The notes under the pieces: model-generated
Seen by the model: the letters and a program-made list of their open reading frames with translations, nothing else
Database searches by the model: none
Told to the model about the DNA's origin: nothing
Assembly: GCA_003163875.1 (NCBI GenBank)
Contig: PLRK01000028.1
Span: 61,548 to 123,246 of the forward strand
DNA length: 61,699 bases
Source of the DNA: Acidimicrobiaceae bacterium
GTDB taxonomy: Bacteria; Actinomycetota; Acidimicrobiia; Acidimicrobiales; RAAP-2
Direction of reading: 5' to 3'
Position numbers and translations under genes: made by a program
Shown here: piece after piece, positions 8,699 to 16,905 of the stretch
Layout: every line of letters begins with the position of its first letter
Numbering within the stretch: position 1 is the stretch's first letter

Positions 8699-9034
8699 GC
8701 GCGCTCGGTTGGCTGCGTTCACTTCGTAATTGGTGTGTATCTAAAAAATTGAAATTTTTTGATTTGTTATCTTCGGAGCAAATGAGGATTGAAGTTGTGA
8801 CTATGTGTTCGTTTGAGTGATTCCAACAACACAAAATGTGCCAAGAAATGTGAATCTTTTTCGTTTCTACGACGAATCGTTGAACCGATCATTGCGGGCG
8901 CGGTGTAAACGAAGTTTGAACGGCGAGTTACAGACGCAGTGCTATCTTCTCCAACGGGCAGCGACTTCTCGTGGTGTCCTGGTTAAGACAAAGAAAAATT
9001 TAGGGGTCGAAAGACTCAGAAGAGGTTGGGGGGA
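8699..9034. promoter_or_regulatory. Intergenic region, 336 bp, promoter side of the ABC sugar operon
   Basis: This is the most AT-rich stretch of the window. It holds a weak AT-only palindrome at 8743-8760 (AAAAAATT/AATTTTTT around GA) and a possible -10 box TATCTT at 8943-8948. A TTGAAC at 8916-8921 lies 21 bp upstream, too far for a normal -35. No gene or clear operator is seen. The promoter for the transporter presumably lies in the right half. Confidence 0.45.
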
Positions 9035-10279
9035 ATGAAATTTAGAACAGGAAAGGCTCTCGCGGCCGCGGTATTGGTGGGCAGTTTTGTGGCCGCCGTG
9101 CTGCCAAGCGTGAGCAGCGCGGGGGCGTCGTCCGCGACGGTCTCGGCGAGCACATTTAATAAAGATTTCACGACGATGACGTACATGAAGGCAATTGCCG
9201 CGAAGGGTTCGGGCAAGATCGCCCTGATTCTTCCCGACACCACCAGTTCGGCTCGTTACGTTGACTTCGACGCACCAATGATGAAAGAGGCATTGACCAA
9301 GGCTGGATTGTCATCAAGCGATTACGTCATCCAAAATGGCGACGGTAGCGACAACACGTTCTACACCGACGCTGTTGGTGACATTGCGAATGGTGTCAAG
9401 GTACTGATCATCGACCCAGAGGACTCGACCACTGGTGAAATTGTCGAGGCGTACGCCGCGTCACATGGCGTAAAAGTTATCGACTACGACCGCTTGACTC
9501 TTGGTGGCCAGCGTGCGTACTACGTGAGCTTTAACAACGTGACCGTTGGAACCCAGTTGGGAACCGGCCTCACTGCGTGCTTGACGGCGTGGAAGGTGAA
9601 GTCGCCACACGTCTTTGTCATGTACGGTTCGCCCACGGACAACAACGCCACACTCTTTGGTCAGGGTTACAACGCGGTGCTCAAGGCCGCGGGATTCTCT
9701 CCTGGCGAAGGTGCGAAGGGAAGCGCCAATACCACTAACGAGAGTGTCGGGACCTGGACTCCGAGCCAAGCGCTGACCGACTTTGAGGGCGCCTACACGG
9801 CGAACCCGAAGATCAATGCCGTATTGACACCGAACGACGAAAACGCCGCTCCGATCATTACGTACTTACAGTCGAAGGGTCTCAAGCCGGACAAGATTCC
9901 GTTCACGGGCCAAGACGCCACTCCGGCAGGTTTCCAGAACATCATTTCTGGCTATCAGTGTGGAACCGTCTACAAGCCAATCTACGAAGAAGCTCAGGCC
10001 GCGGCTGCCTTGGCGCTGTACCTGCGTGCTGGTGTGACACCTCCCGCGGGACTCGTCAACGCCAAAGTGACTGACCCGAGCGCGACAATCAACCAGTTCA
10101 AGACCATCCCTTCGGTGCTCGAGACTTCGGTATGGGTCACCGCATCGCAGATTGAAAGCACGATCATCGCGCAGCACTGGTTGGCAGCGTCGGCAATTTG
10201 CACCAATACGGCTCCGTCCGTCTCTGGCGCAAAGCAGCCAACCTACGCCAAGGACTGCACGAAGTACGGCATTCACTAA
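9035..10279 (+). CDS. Sugar ABC transporter substrate-binding protein (periplasmic-binding type 1)
   Basis: A 414-residue secreted binding protein of the XylF/RbsB-like class. Residues 1-33 form a Sec signal (KFRTGK, then a hydrophobic core, then SSAGASS). IALILPDTTSSARYVDFDAPMM opens the first lobe, VLIIDPEDSTTGEIV and VKVIDYDRL follow, and AVLTPNDENAAPII with IPFTGQDAT complete the type 1 fold; NDE and GQDA are XylF-like ligand-loop motifs. The start is ATG 9035 behind a G-rich ribosome binding site; TTG 9026 is a poorer choice. There is no lipobox cysteine in the signal region, unusual for a Gram-positive binding protein. The ligand is probably a pentose or related sugar (inference). Confidence 0.88.
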   Translation: MKFRTGKALAAAVLVGSFVAAVLPSVSSAGASSATVSASTFNKDFTTMTYMKAIAAKGSGKIALILPDTTSSARYVDFDAPMMKEALTKAGLSSSDYVIQNGDGSDNTFYTDAVGDIANGVKVLIIDPEDSTTGEIVEAYAASHGVKVIDYDRLTLGGQRAYYVSFNNVTVGTQLGTGLTACLTAWKVKSPHVFVMYGSPTDNNATLFGQGYNAVLKAAGFSPGEGAKGSANTTNESVGTWTPSQALTDFEGAYTANPKINAVLTPNDENAAPIITYLQSKGLKPDKIPFTGQDATPAGFQNIISGYQCGTVYKPIYEEAQAAAALALYLRAGVTPPAGLVNAKVTDPSATINQFKTIPSVLETSVWVTASQIESTIIAQHWLAASAICTNTAPSVSGAKQPTYAKDCTKYGIH

Positions 10280-10292
10280 GTAAGTAACGACG

Positions 10293-11141
10293 ATGACTCC
10301 CACCCCCGGACTCCAAGGCGACAACGTCGCCTTGACGAGTGACCCTCGTCACTCGGGTTCGGGGGTGGGTGCGTCGCCTTCAGATTTTCTATTGAGTCTC
10401 CGCGGTATCTCCAAATCATTTGGCGCCGTGCAGGCAATGACGAACGTCGATCTCGACATTCCCGAAGGTCAGGTGACAGCGCTCATTGGCGACAACGGCG
10501 CCGGTAAGTCAACGTTGATCAAAGCAATTTCTGGAATATGGGCACCTAGCAGCGGCACGATGTATTGGCGGGGCAACGAGGTGCACATTCATACACCGCG
10601 CGCCGCGAGCGAACTCGGTATCGCGACCGTCTATCAAGATCTCGCCCTTTGCGACAACTTGGACATCGTGCAAAATATGTTCCTTGGGATGGAAGATACG
10701 AAGTTTGGTCTCCTCGACGAGATCACGATGGAACTGGCCACGGTCCAAACGCTCAAGGATTTGGCGGTTTCCACCGTGAAATCCGTGCGCCAACGTGTCG
10801 AATCATTGTCGGGTGGGCAGCGTCAAGCTGTTGCCGTAGCCCGGGCCGTTATGCGCGAATCCAAACTCGTTATTTTGGACGAACCGACCGCCGCCCTTGG
10901 TGTGTCCCAGACTGCCCAGGTTCTCGCCCTCATTAAGCGTCTCGCATCACGCGGTATTAGCGTCCTCGTCATTTCGCATAATCTCTCCGACGTCTTCGCC
11001 GTCGCCGATCGGATCGCCGTCATGTATCTCGGTTCGATCGTCTCGTCAGGACCAATTGCGAATTACGACACGACGAGTGCAGTTGAAATCATCACGACGG
11101 GCGCCTCGCATCATGCGGCGTCTTCAGCGTCAATTAAATAG
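10293..11141 (+). CDS. Sugar ABC transporter ATP-binding protein, single ATPase domain
   Basis: A 282-residue ABC ATPase: Walker A GDNGAGKST at about residues 67-75, Q-loop VYQDLALCDN, signature LSGGQRQAVAVARAV, Walker B LVILDEPTAAL and switch ISHNL. It is half the length of XylG/RbsA (about 500 residues, two ATPase domains), so it probably works as a homodimer, as in FrcA-type systems. The start is uncertain. ATG 10293 has no clear ribosome binding site and would translate the three-stem RNA element; GTG 10365 would begin MGASPSDFLLSLRGISKSFG and still keep the whole ABC domain. The permease gene follows. Confidence 0.9.
   Translation: MTPTPGLQGDNVALTSDPRHSGSGVGASPSDFLLSLRGISKSFGAVQAMTNVDLDIPEGQVTALIGDNGAGKSTLIKAISGIWAPSSGTMYWRGNEVHIHTPRAASELGIATVYQDLALCDNLDIVQNMFLGMEDTKFGLLDEITMELATVQTLKDLAVSTVKSVRQRVESLSGGQRQAVAVARAVMRESKLVILDEPTAALGVSQTAQVLALIKRLASRGISVLVISHNLSDVFAVADRIAVMYLGSIVSSGPIANYDTTSAVEIITTGASHHAASSASIK
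10299..10369 (+). promoter_or_regulatory. Nested three-stem RNA structure between binding protein and ATPase genes
   Basis: Three perfect inverted repeats are nested within 71 nt. The outer stem pairs CCCACCCCCG (10299-10308) with CGGGGGTGGG (10360-10369). Inside it, CAAGGCGAC (10314-10322) pairs with GTCGCCTTG (10326-10334), and CGAGTGAC (10336-10343) pairs with GTCACTCG (10348-10355). The result is a three-way junction. It starts 20 nt after the binding-protein stop codon. No U-tract follows, so it is not a simple terminator; mRNA 3'-end protection or control of ATPase translation are the likely roles (inference). It overlaps the 5' end of the ATPase frame if ATG 10293 is used. Confidence 0.8.
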
Positions 11142-11160
11142 TCGAAAGGTACGAACACCG

Positions 11161-12408
11161 GTGTCGGCCCCTTATTTGGATGAATTGTCGCACGACGAGC
11201 ACGCGCTCGCCGGGAAGAATGAGTTTCGTCAAATGCTCGCCGGCTTTCGCCAGGGCGACAGCGGTCTGATTCCCGTCCTGCTCGGTCTCGCAGCCCTCGT
11301 TCTTTATTTTTATATTCGTAACCACGTCTTCTTGACTGCGGGCAACATCACGAACCTCTTCATCCAAGCGACGATTTTCGTACTCTTGGGAATGGCGGAG
11401 ATTTGGGTCTTGCTCCTTGGCGAGATTGATTTGTCGATCGGCTTCGTCGCTGCCATTGGAGCGGCGGTCGCCACCATCTTGGTTGACCAAAATTTCCATT
11501 GGCCTTGGTTCGTGGCATTTCTCCTCGCTCTCATCGCCACGACGGGCATTGGACTTCTTTCGGGGCTCCTCGTCGTGTTTCTCAAGCTCCCGTCGTTCAT
11601 CGTCACGTTGGCGGGATACCTGGGTTGGCAGGGCGTCCTCATCTATATGGTTGACAAGGAAAACTCTGGCGGTACCGTACCCGTGCAGGAAAAGGTTCTT
11701 TACAACTTGGTCTATGGCAATTTGTCGCCGTTAGGTACGTGGCTCTTCATTGGCCTTTTGATTCTTTTGGGCAGTGTGTTCATGCTGCGTAGTTACCGCA
11801 ATCGGCGTTCCAGCGGACTCGTCTATCGCTCAATTTATTTCACTATCGCCAAGATCGTCGCCATGGTCGTCGCGGGCGTTTGGCTCGCGATTGTCTTGAA
11901 CACCGACCGCTCAACGTTCTCCGTAATTCACGGCATGCCGTTCGCAATTCCGATCGATGTCGCCATAGTGCTGGGTGGCACGTTCATACTGACCAAGACC
12001 AAGGCCGGTCGCTATCTCTACGCAATCGGAGGAAACCGCGAAGCGGCACGTCGCGCGGGCATCAACGTCAATTTCTATCGTCTCATGGCGTTTTGCTTGG
12101 CAGGTTTCACTGCCGGCGTAGCGGGGCTTTTGTATTCATCCTGGCTCGGCGGAATCTCCGACGCCATCCCTGGCGGAACGTACGTGCTCTATGCCGTCGC
12201 CGCAGCCGTCATTGGTGGTACCAGTCTCGTGGGTGGACGAGGAAAAATGGTTCACGCGGTCATTGGCGGACTCGTGATTGCCGTCATCTATAACGGCATG
12301 GCGTTGCTGAGCGTGAGCGTGGCGGTGGAATACATCGTCATCGCTATCGTTCTCATCGCTGCGGTAACGGTGGACTCGGTCGCACGGCGCGGGAACACCG
12401 CTCGTTAG
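11161..12408 (+). CDS. Sugar ABC transporter permease (BPD_transp_2/XylH type)
   Basis: A 415-residue inner-membrane permease of the ribose/xylose branch, with about ten hydrophobic helices from residue 45 on. Hallmarks are MAEIWVLLLGEIDLSIGFVAAIGA in the first half, the cytoplasmic coupling loop KAGRYLYAIGGNREAARRAGINV, and AVAAAVIGGTSLVGGRGKM near the end. GTG 11161 is preferred because AAAGGT at 11145-11150 precedes it and it follows the ATPase stop by 19 nt. In-frame ATG 11113 would overlap the ATPase by 29 nt, and still earlier starts are shadows of the ATPase gene. It forms the channel for the binding protein and ATPase upstream. Confidence 0.88.
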   Translation: MSAPYLDELSHDEHALAGKNEFRQMLAGFRQGDSGLIPVLLGLAALVLYFYIRNHVFLTAGNITNLFIQATIFVLLGMAEIWVLLLGEIDLSIGFVAAIGAAVATILVDQNFHWPWFVAFLLALIATTGIGLLSGLLVVFLKLPSFIVTLAGYLGWQGVLIYMVDKENSGGTVPVQEKVLYNLVYGNLSPLGTWLFIGLLILLGSVFMLRSYRNRRSSGLVYRSIYFTIAKIVAMVVAGVWLAIVLNTDRSTFSVIHGMPFAIPIDVAIVLGGTFILTKTKAGRYLYAIGGNREAARRAGINVNFYRLMAFCLAGFTAGVAGLLYSSWLGGISDAIPGGTYVLYAVAAAVIGGTSLVGGRGKMVHAVIGGLVIAVIYNGMALLSVSVAVEYIVIAIVLIAAVTVDSVARRGNTAR

Positions 12409-12426
12409 GACTGCATTTTCAAACCT

Positions 12427-13188
12427 CTACGACGATGACGCGCTCGTGAGGTAGCCCATGATCACGTCCGCGCACTCCTCGGGCTTTTCGAGGTGCGCGG
12501 CGTGACTCGCACCTTGAAGCAACTCTGCCCATCCCAATGGCGCGAGCTCAGCGATCGCGAGCGCTTCGGTGCTGAATTTCGTGTCCGACGTTCCGGCCAC
12601 GCAAAGCGTTCGCATTGGCAACTTTTGTATCGATGGACCGAGGAATCCCTGCGTGCCCGTGCCACTTCGACGAAGCGATTCCGCAAGTCCTACGGCGTCA
12701 CTGCTTCGAGCCGCTCGCTCAACGGGGTCGATTGGAAGTTGTGAGAACATTGGCTGGCTCAACCATTCATCGAGGAACGCCGTCACCCCTATTTCACCGA
12801 TTCGATCAGCGAGTTGCTTGTCGCGTCGCTCACGAGCCATTCGTTCAAGCGGATCTTCAATGCCTCGTGATGCGCTAAGGAGTACAAGCTGCCCGACCCG
12901 TTCTGGATGACGAACGGCGACGTGCAACGCCACTCTCGCGCCGTAGGAATAGCCGCCGAGAAATACCGGCTCGTCGGGGAGCGATTGCACCAAGAGATCG
13001 GCGGTTTCTTCGAGCGATGCGTGAATTTGAGACGACTCGCCGTGTCCGGGTAGGTCGAAAGTCAGGAGTTCGAATCTACCTGCAAGAATGGAACGAAACT
13101 GATGTGCAGAATTGCGGCTTTGGGTAAAACCGTGCAGCCACACGAAAGTTGGCCCCGACCCCTGATGAGCGTTGCTGAGGAGTTGCAT
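12427..13188 (-). CDS. menH: Alpha/beta hydrolase, probable MenH (SHCHC synthase)
   Basis: A 253-residue alpha/beta hydrolase. VWLHGFTQSRNSAHQF supplies the oxyanion loop, FDLPGHGESS follows, GGYSYGARVALHVAVRHPERV contains the nucleophile elbow Ser (GYSYG), and GASHAAHLEKPEE carries the catalytic His. GGYSxGaRxAL and HxxHLEKPE match MenH, which eliminates pyruvate from SEPHCHC in menaquinone synthesis. Divergent menD supports this strongly. I chose ATG 13188 because the hydrolase fold starts about ten residues later; longer in-frame forms (up to 13380) would be coded antisense to menD. A generic esterase is the alternative. Confidence 0.78.
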   Translation of the reverse strand: MQLLSNAHQGSGPTFVWLHGFTQSRNSAHQFRSILAGRFELLTFDLPGHGESSQIHASLEETADLLVQSLPDEPVFLGGYSYGARVALHVAVRHPERVGQLVLLSASRGIEDPLERMARERRDKQLADRIGEIGVTAFLDEWLSQPMFSQLPIDPVERAARSSDAVGLAESLRRSGTGTQGFLGPSIQKLPMRTLCVAGTSDTKFSTEALAIAELAPLGWAELLQGASHAAHLEKPEECADVIMGYLTSASSS

Positions 13189-14852
13189 TGCAAGAGAGCG
13201 TACCGAGTCAGAGCGACGTTCAGTCGACGTTCGCCGCAACGCTCTTCGACGAGTGGATTCGCTCGGGACTTCGCGACGTCGTGCTGTGTCCTGGTTCACG
13301 ATCCACGCCGCTTGCCGTTGCGTGCGCGGCCCGAGAGGAACTACAGGTGCACGTGCGTCTTGACGAACGAAGTGCCGCATTCTTTGCCATTGGGCTTGCG
13401 CTCGCCAGCTCCAAACCAGTTGCGGTGGTAGTCACGAGTGGCACCGCCGCTGCCGAACTGCACGCCGCAGTCTGTGAAGCCGATGCCGCGAACGTGCCGC
13501 TACTCGTGCTGACGGCAGACCGACCCCCAGAGCTGCATGGCGTGGGTGCCCCGCAAACAATTGATCAACGAGCTTTGTTCGGAACCGCCGTTCGCCTCTT
13601 CGAGGATCCTGGCGTCGCGCGGTGGAACGCGTCATCGTCGTGGCGAGCGTTGGCGAACCGATTCTGGGTTAGCGCTCTCGGGGAAGGAAAGCCATCGGGT
13701 CCCGTGCACCTCAACGCCGCCTTCGTTGAGCCCCTGCTCGGCGTCACGCTGCCATTGCCTCAACCTCGCGTCGCGGGGCCATGGCGCTCGCGCGTCGACG
13801 CCAAGGAGCAGTCAAGTCTTCCGTCAGTGAATGGCGCACGGGTGCTCGCAATCGTTGGGGCTGGCGTTGCGCCGTCGACAATCTTGACGTGCCGTGAATT
13901 GAACTGGGTCGTGCTTGGCGACGCCACCGCGCAGGGTTCGCTCGCGTACTATGACCCGATCCTTCGAGACGACGCTGTTGCGACGTCGTATCGACCCGAC
14001 CTCATCGTTCGCATCGGAGGACTTCCGGCATCAAAGTGCCTTCAAGAACGGATGCGCGAGTGGCAAACGACCGTCGTCGCCTTTGGCGGTGGCGGTCCCG
14101 TCGCCGACCCCGACGGCTTGGTGCAAGCGACGTACGAGGGACTTCCCAGCGCCGACCTCGATGCTCTGCGCGCCGATGTGGACTACGCGAACGAGTGGTT
14201 GCGATCGTCACTGAACGTCGACGAATTGATTTGTGCGATCACGTCGGAGGACGGAGTGCTGAGCGAGCCGGTCGTCGCGCGAACGGTGGTGGAAGTGAGT
14301 GGTGACCTCGGCATTCCCCTGGTCGTTGGATCGTCGATGCCTGTGCGCGACGTCGAATGGTGGTCGAATTCGCGTCGAAGTCCGACCTACGCAAATCGAG
14401 GCGTCAACGGGATCGATGGCGTGGTCTCGACAGTGTTCGGCGTGTGTGCTGGCTCGAAGGGTATTGGCTTCGTTGGTGACCTCACCTTGCTGCATGATGT
14501 TTCCGCGTTGGTCGACGGGCTGGGTGAGCAGGGTGGCAGTTGCGTACTTGTCGTGAGCGACAATCAAGGCGGAGGTATTTTCTCTTTTCTTCCTCAAGCC
14601 ACCGCACTCGACGAGGAATCCTTCGAACAGCTTTTTGCGACGCCTCGAGCGCACGATCTCGAGGCGATCGTTTCTGCGTTCGGTCACGACGCGACAACCG
14701 TTTCAACGAAGCGTGCACTACGTGTCGCGATGGAGAAGGGTCTCTCTGACAACGGAATCTCCGTCGTCATTGCCAAGGTGCCCGATCGATCAGAGAATGT
14801 TCGTATTCATGAACACCTGACCGAACTCGTTCGGCGAAGTATCGGGGATTAA
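13188..14852 (+). CDS. menD: SEPHCHC synthase MenD
   Basis: A 554-residue thiamine-diphosphate enzyme that joins isochorismate and 2-oxoglutarate. The motifs are VLCPGSRSTPLAVA (residues 32-45), DERSAAFFAIGLA with the ThDP-activating Glu, VTSGTAAAELHAAVCEA, LTADRPPELHGVGAPQTIDQ, then ANRGVNGIDGVVST and a GDLTLLHD-to-NQGGGIFSFLP ThDP/Mg site. The start must be TTG 13188: an in-frame stop lies 12 nt upstream, GAGGAG sits 5 nt before it, and no other start codon occurs before the conserved core. The TTG shares base 13188 with the menH start codon on the opposite strand. ccdA starts directly after the TAA. Confidence 0.95.
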   Translation: MQESVPSQSDVQSTFAATLFDEWIRSGLRDVVLCPGSRSTPLAVACAAREELQVHVRLDERSAAFFAIGLALASSKPVAVVVTSGTAAAELHAAVCEADAANVPLLVLTADRPPELHGVGAPQTIDQRALFGTAVRLFEDPGVARWNASSSWRALANRFWVSALGEGKPSGPVHLNAAFVEPLLGVTLPLPQPRVAGPWRSRVDAKEQSSLPSVNGARVLAIVGAGVAPSTILTCRELNWVVLGDATAQGSLAYYDPILRDDAVATSYRPDLIVRIGGLPASKCLQERMREWQTTVVAFGGGGPVADPDGLVQATYEGLPSADLDALRADVDYANEWLRSSLNVDELICAITSEDGVLSEPVVARTVVEVSGDLGIPLVVGSSMPVRDVEWWSNSRRSPTYANRGVNGIDGVVSTVFGVCAGSKGIGFVGDLTLLHDVSALVDGLGEQGGSCVLVVSDNQGGGIFSFLPQATALDEESFEQLFATPRAHDLEAIVSAFGHDATTVSTKRALRVAMEKGLSDNGISVVIAKVPDRSENVRIHEHLTELVRRSIGD

Positions 14853-15593
14853 ATGGAAGCTACGCTTCCCGCATCGTTGTTAGCGGCGTTTCCCTTCGCG
14901 TTCGCGGCGGGCCTCGTCTCATTCGCCTCGCCGTGCGTGCTACCCCTTCTTCCTGGCTACCTCGCCTTTCTAGGCGGTTCGACCGCTCGATTGGAAGGTA
15001 CCCGCGGCCGCGGCCGCGCGGTGATCGGCAGCGTCGCGTTCATCGTTGGTTTTGCGCTCGTCTTCGTGAGTTTTGGGGCTTTGTTTGGAGGGCTCGGAGG
15101 AAAATTACGCACCCACGAGCGCGATTTGGAGATCATTTTCGGCGTGGTCACGGTGATGCTCGGCATGTTCTTCGCCGGATGGTGGCCGTCGAATTTGCTA
15201 CAGCGTGAAAAACGCGTGCACCGACTCCCTCGCGCGTCGATTATTGGCGCAGGGCTCCTCGGCTTCACGTTCGCACTGGGCTGGACGCCATGCATCGGCC
15301 CCACGCTGGAATCGATACTTGGTTTGGCGGCCGCTAGCGATGGCGCCACCGCGTTTCGTGGTTCGATCCTCGCGTTCGTGTATTGCCTCGGGCTCGGAGT
15401 GCCATTCATTGTTGCGGCTTTCGCGACCGAATGGATGACGACCGCGTCAACGTGGTTGCGTCGTCACGCGAAGATCATTGGCATGATTGGTGGCGTGCTC
15501 CTGATCGCGATCGGCGTGGCAGAGATGACGGGACTCTGGCAGAGCTTCGTTCAGTGGTTGCAAACCCACCTTCCCTCGACCAGCTCCTTTTAG
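14853..15593 (+). CDS. ccdA: Cytochrome c biogenesis/thiol transport protein CcdA (DsbD family)
   Basis: A 246-residue membrane protein with six predicted helices that carries reducing equivalents across the membrane. The redox pair lies in FASPCVLPLLPGYLAFLGG (helix 1) and GWTPCIGPTLESIL (helix 4), both with the PC signature of CcdA. There is no N-terminal signal domain or C-terminal thioredoxin, so it is the short CcdA form rather than full DsbD. Its ATG directly abuts the menD stop codon. It would support cytochrome c or copper-site maturation. The usual resA/resB/resC partners are not adjacent. Confidence 0.88.
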   Translation: MEATLPASLLAAFPFAFAAGLVSFASPCVLPLLPGYLAFLGGSTARLEGTRGRGRAVIGSVAFIVGFALVFVSFGALFGGLGGKLRTHERDLEIIFGVVTVMLGMFFAGWWPSNLLQREKRVHRLPRASIIGAGLLGFTFALGWTPCIGPTLESILGLAAASDGATAFRGSILAFVYCLGLGVPFIVAAFATEWMTTASTWLRRHAKIIGMIGGVLLIAIGVAEMTGLWQSFVQWLQTHLPSTSSF

Positions 15594-15609
15594 GAATCAC
15601 GTCGTCTCG

Positions 15610-15615
15610 TAGACT
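15610..15615 (+). promoter_or_regulatory. Leaderless -10 box (TAGACT) for tyrS
   Basis: TAGACT, then GCTCGC, then ATG 15622. The 6-nt spacing implies a transcript starting at the start codon, so no T-box leader is present for this synthetase. Confidence 0.6.
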
Positions 15616-15621
15616 GCTCGC

Positions 15622-16905
15622 ATGAACCTTCGCGATGACTTGCACTTTCGAGGGCTCGTGCACCAAGTGACCGACGAGAAAGTGCTCGATGAACTCAGTG
15701 TGGGGGGCGTCACGGCGTACATCGGTTTCGATCCGACGGCGCCCTCGTTGCACCTTGGCAGTCTGATGCAGTTGTGCAATCTTCGACGCCTTCAGCAAGC
15801 GGGGAATCGCCCCATTGCTTTGGCGGGGGGCGGTACCGGATTAATTGGCGATCCCAGCTTCAAAGACGCCGAACGACCATTGTTGAGCGTCGAGGAGATC
15901 GAAGCGAACGTCGAAGGAATTCGCGAGCAACTTTCGCGTTTCTTGGATTTCTCGTCGAGTGCCGGGGCCACCCAGGCTTTGCTGTTGAACAACGCGTCGT
16001 GGCTCACGTCGATCCCGCTGACGGAATTCTTGCGTGACGTTGGTAAGTACGTCACCGTGAACCAAATGGTGGCCAAGGAGACGGTGAAGAGTCGCTTGGA
16101 CCGCGATGATGTTGGACTTTCGTTCACCGAGTTCTCGTACATGCTTCTCCAGGGATACGACTTCGTCCGCCTCAACCTCGATCATGGCTGCACGCTGCAG
16201 TTGGGAGGTTCGGATCAATGGGGCAACATCACCCTCGGCGCTGAGCTCGTGCGTAAATCCACCGGTCATCACGTAAATGGACTCACCTCACCATTGCTCC
16301 TACGCGCGGACGGCAAGAAATTCGGTAAGTCAGAAGGCGGCAATGAGAACGTGTGGTTGGACGCGAAGATGACCTCTCCATTCGCGTTCTACCAGCATCT
16401 CCTCAATATTGACGACGCGTCGACGCCTGAGGCGTTGCGCTTCTTCACGTTCCTCGAGCCCGACGAGATTCTCGAGCTCGACGAGGCGACGAAGAACAAA
16501 CCTCACGAGCGACTAGCGCAACGTGCGCTTGCTCGAGAAGTCGTGACCCTCGTGCATGGCGGCGACGCCGCGGCGAAGGCCGAAAGTGCTAGCGAAGCGA
16601 TCTTCAGCGACGCAATTGGCGATCTTGACGAAGAGACGTTATTGGAAGTCGTACGCGAGGCCCCATCCTCGGTGTGGTCGCGCGAGGAATTTCGAGTTGG
16701 CCTCGATCCGGCAGAACTTTTCGCACGGTGCGACCTCGCGAAGTCCAAGGGCGAAGCTCGGCGTTTTATTGAACAGGGTGGCTTCTACGTGAATAACCGC
16801 CGCGTTGAGCCCGACGAAGTTGTCAGCGACGGTGCCGCGCTCTACGGCCGATACCTGGTATTACGTCGAGGGCGTCGTGAATTACACCTCGTTGTATTGG
16901 CGTGA
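15622..16905 (+). CDS. tyrS: Tyrosyl-tRNA synthetase TyrS
   Basis: A 427-residue class I synthetase, the normal bacterial length. YIGFDPTAPSLHLGSLMQ contains the HIGH-equivalent HLGS at about residues 44-47; the tyrosine pocket follows with YMLLQGYDFVRL and LQLGGSDQWGNI; ADGKKFGKSEGGN contains KFGKS, the KMSKS equivalent. An S4-like domain ends the protein (SKGEARRFIEQGGFYVNNRRV). The KFGKS form and the S4 tail identify the TyrRS type common in bacteria. The leaderless promoter fixes the start. The TGA overlaps the next GTG as GTGA. Confidence 0.97.
   Translation: MNLRDDLHFRGLVHQVTDEKVLDELSVGGVTAYIGFDPTAPSLHLGSLMQLCNLRRLQQAGNRPIALAGGGTGLIGDPSFKDAERPLLSVEEIEANVEGIREQLSRFLDFSSSAGATQALLLNNASWLTSIPLTEFLRDVGKYVTVNQMVAKETVKSRLDRDDVGLSFTEFSYMLLQGYDFVRLNLDHGCTLQLGGSDQWGNITLGAELVRKSTGHHVNGLTSPLLLRADGKKFGKSEGGNENVWLDAKMTSPFAFYQHLLNIDDASTPEALRFFTFLEPDEILELDEATKNKPHERLAQRALAREVVTLVHGGDAAAKAESASEAIFSDAIGDLDEETLLEVVREAPSSVWSREEFRVGLDPAELFARCDLAKSKGEARRFIEQGGFYVNNRRVEPDEVVSDGAALYGRYLVLRRGRRELHLVVLA

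Noticed and set aside
8743..8760. AT palindrome after menA as a terminator
   Set aside because: The stem is AT-only with a 2-nt centre (6 bp with a usable loop); too weak for a rho-independent terminator.
10897..11160. Long N-terminal extension of the ABC permease
   Set aside because: It overlaps the conserved ATPase in another frame and is Ser-rich; GTG 11161 has a ribosome binding site.
13189..13380. 64-residue N-terminal extension of menH
   Set aside because: It is antisense to the conserved ThDP N-terminus of menD and is Arg/Ser-rich; the hydrolase fold starts after ATG 13188.
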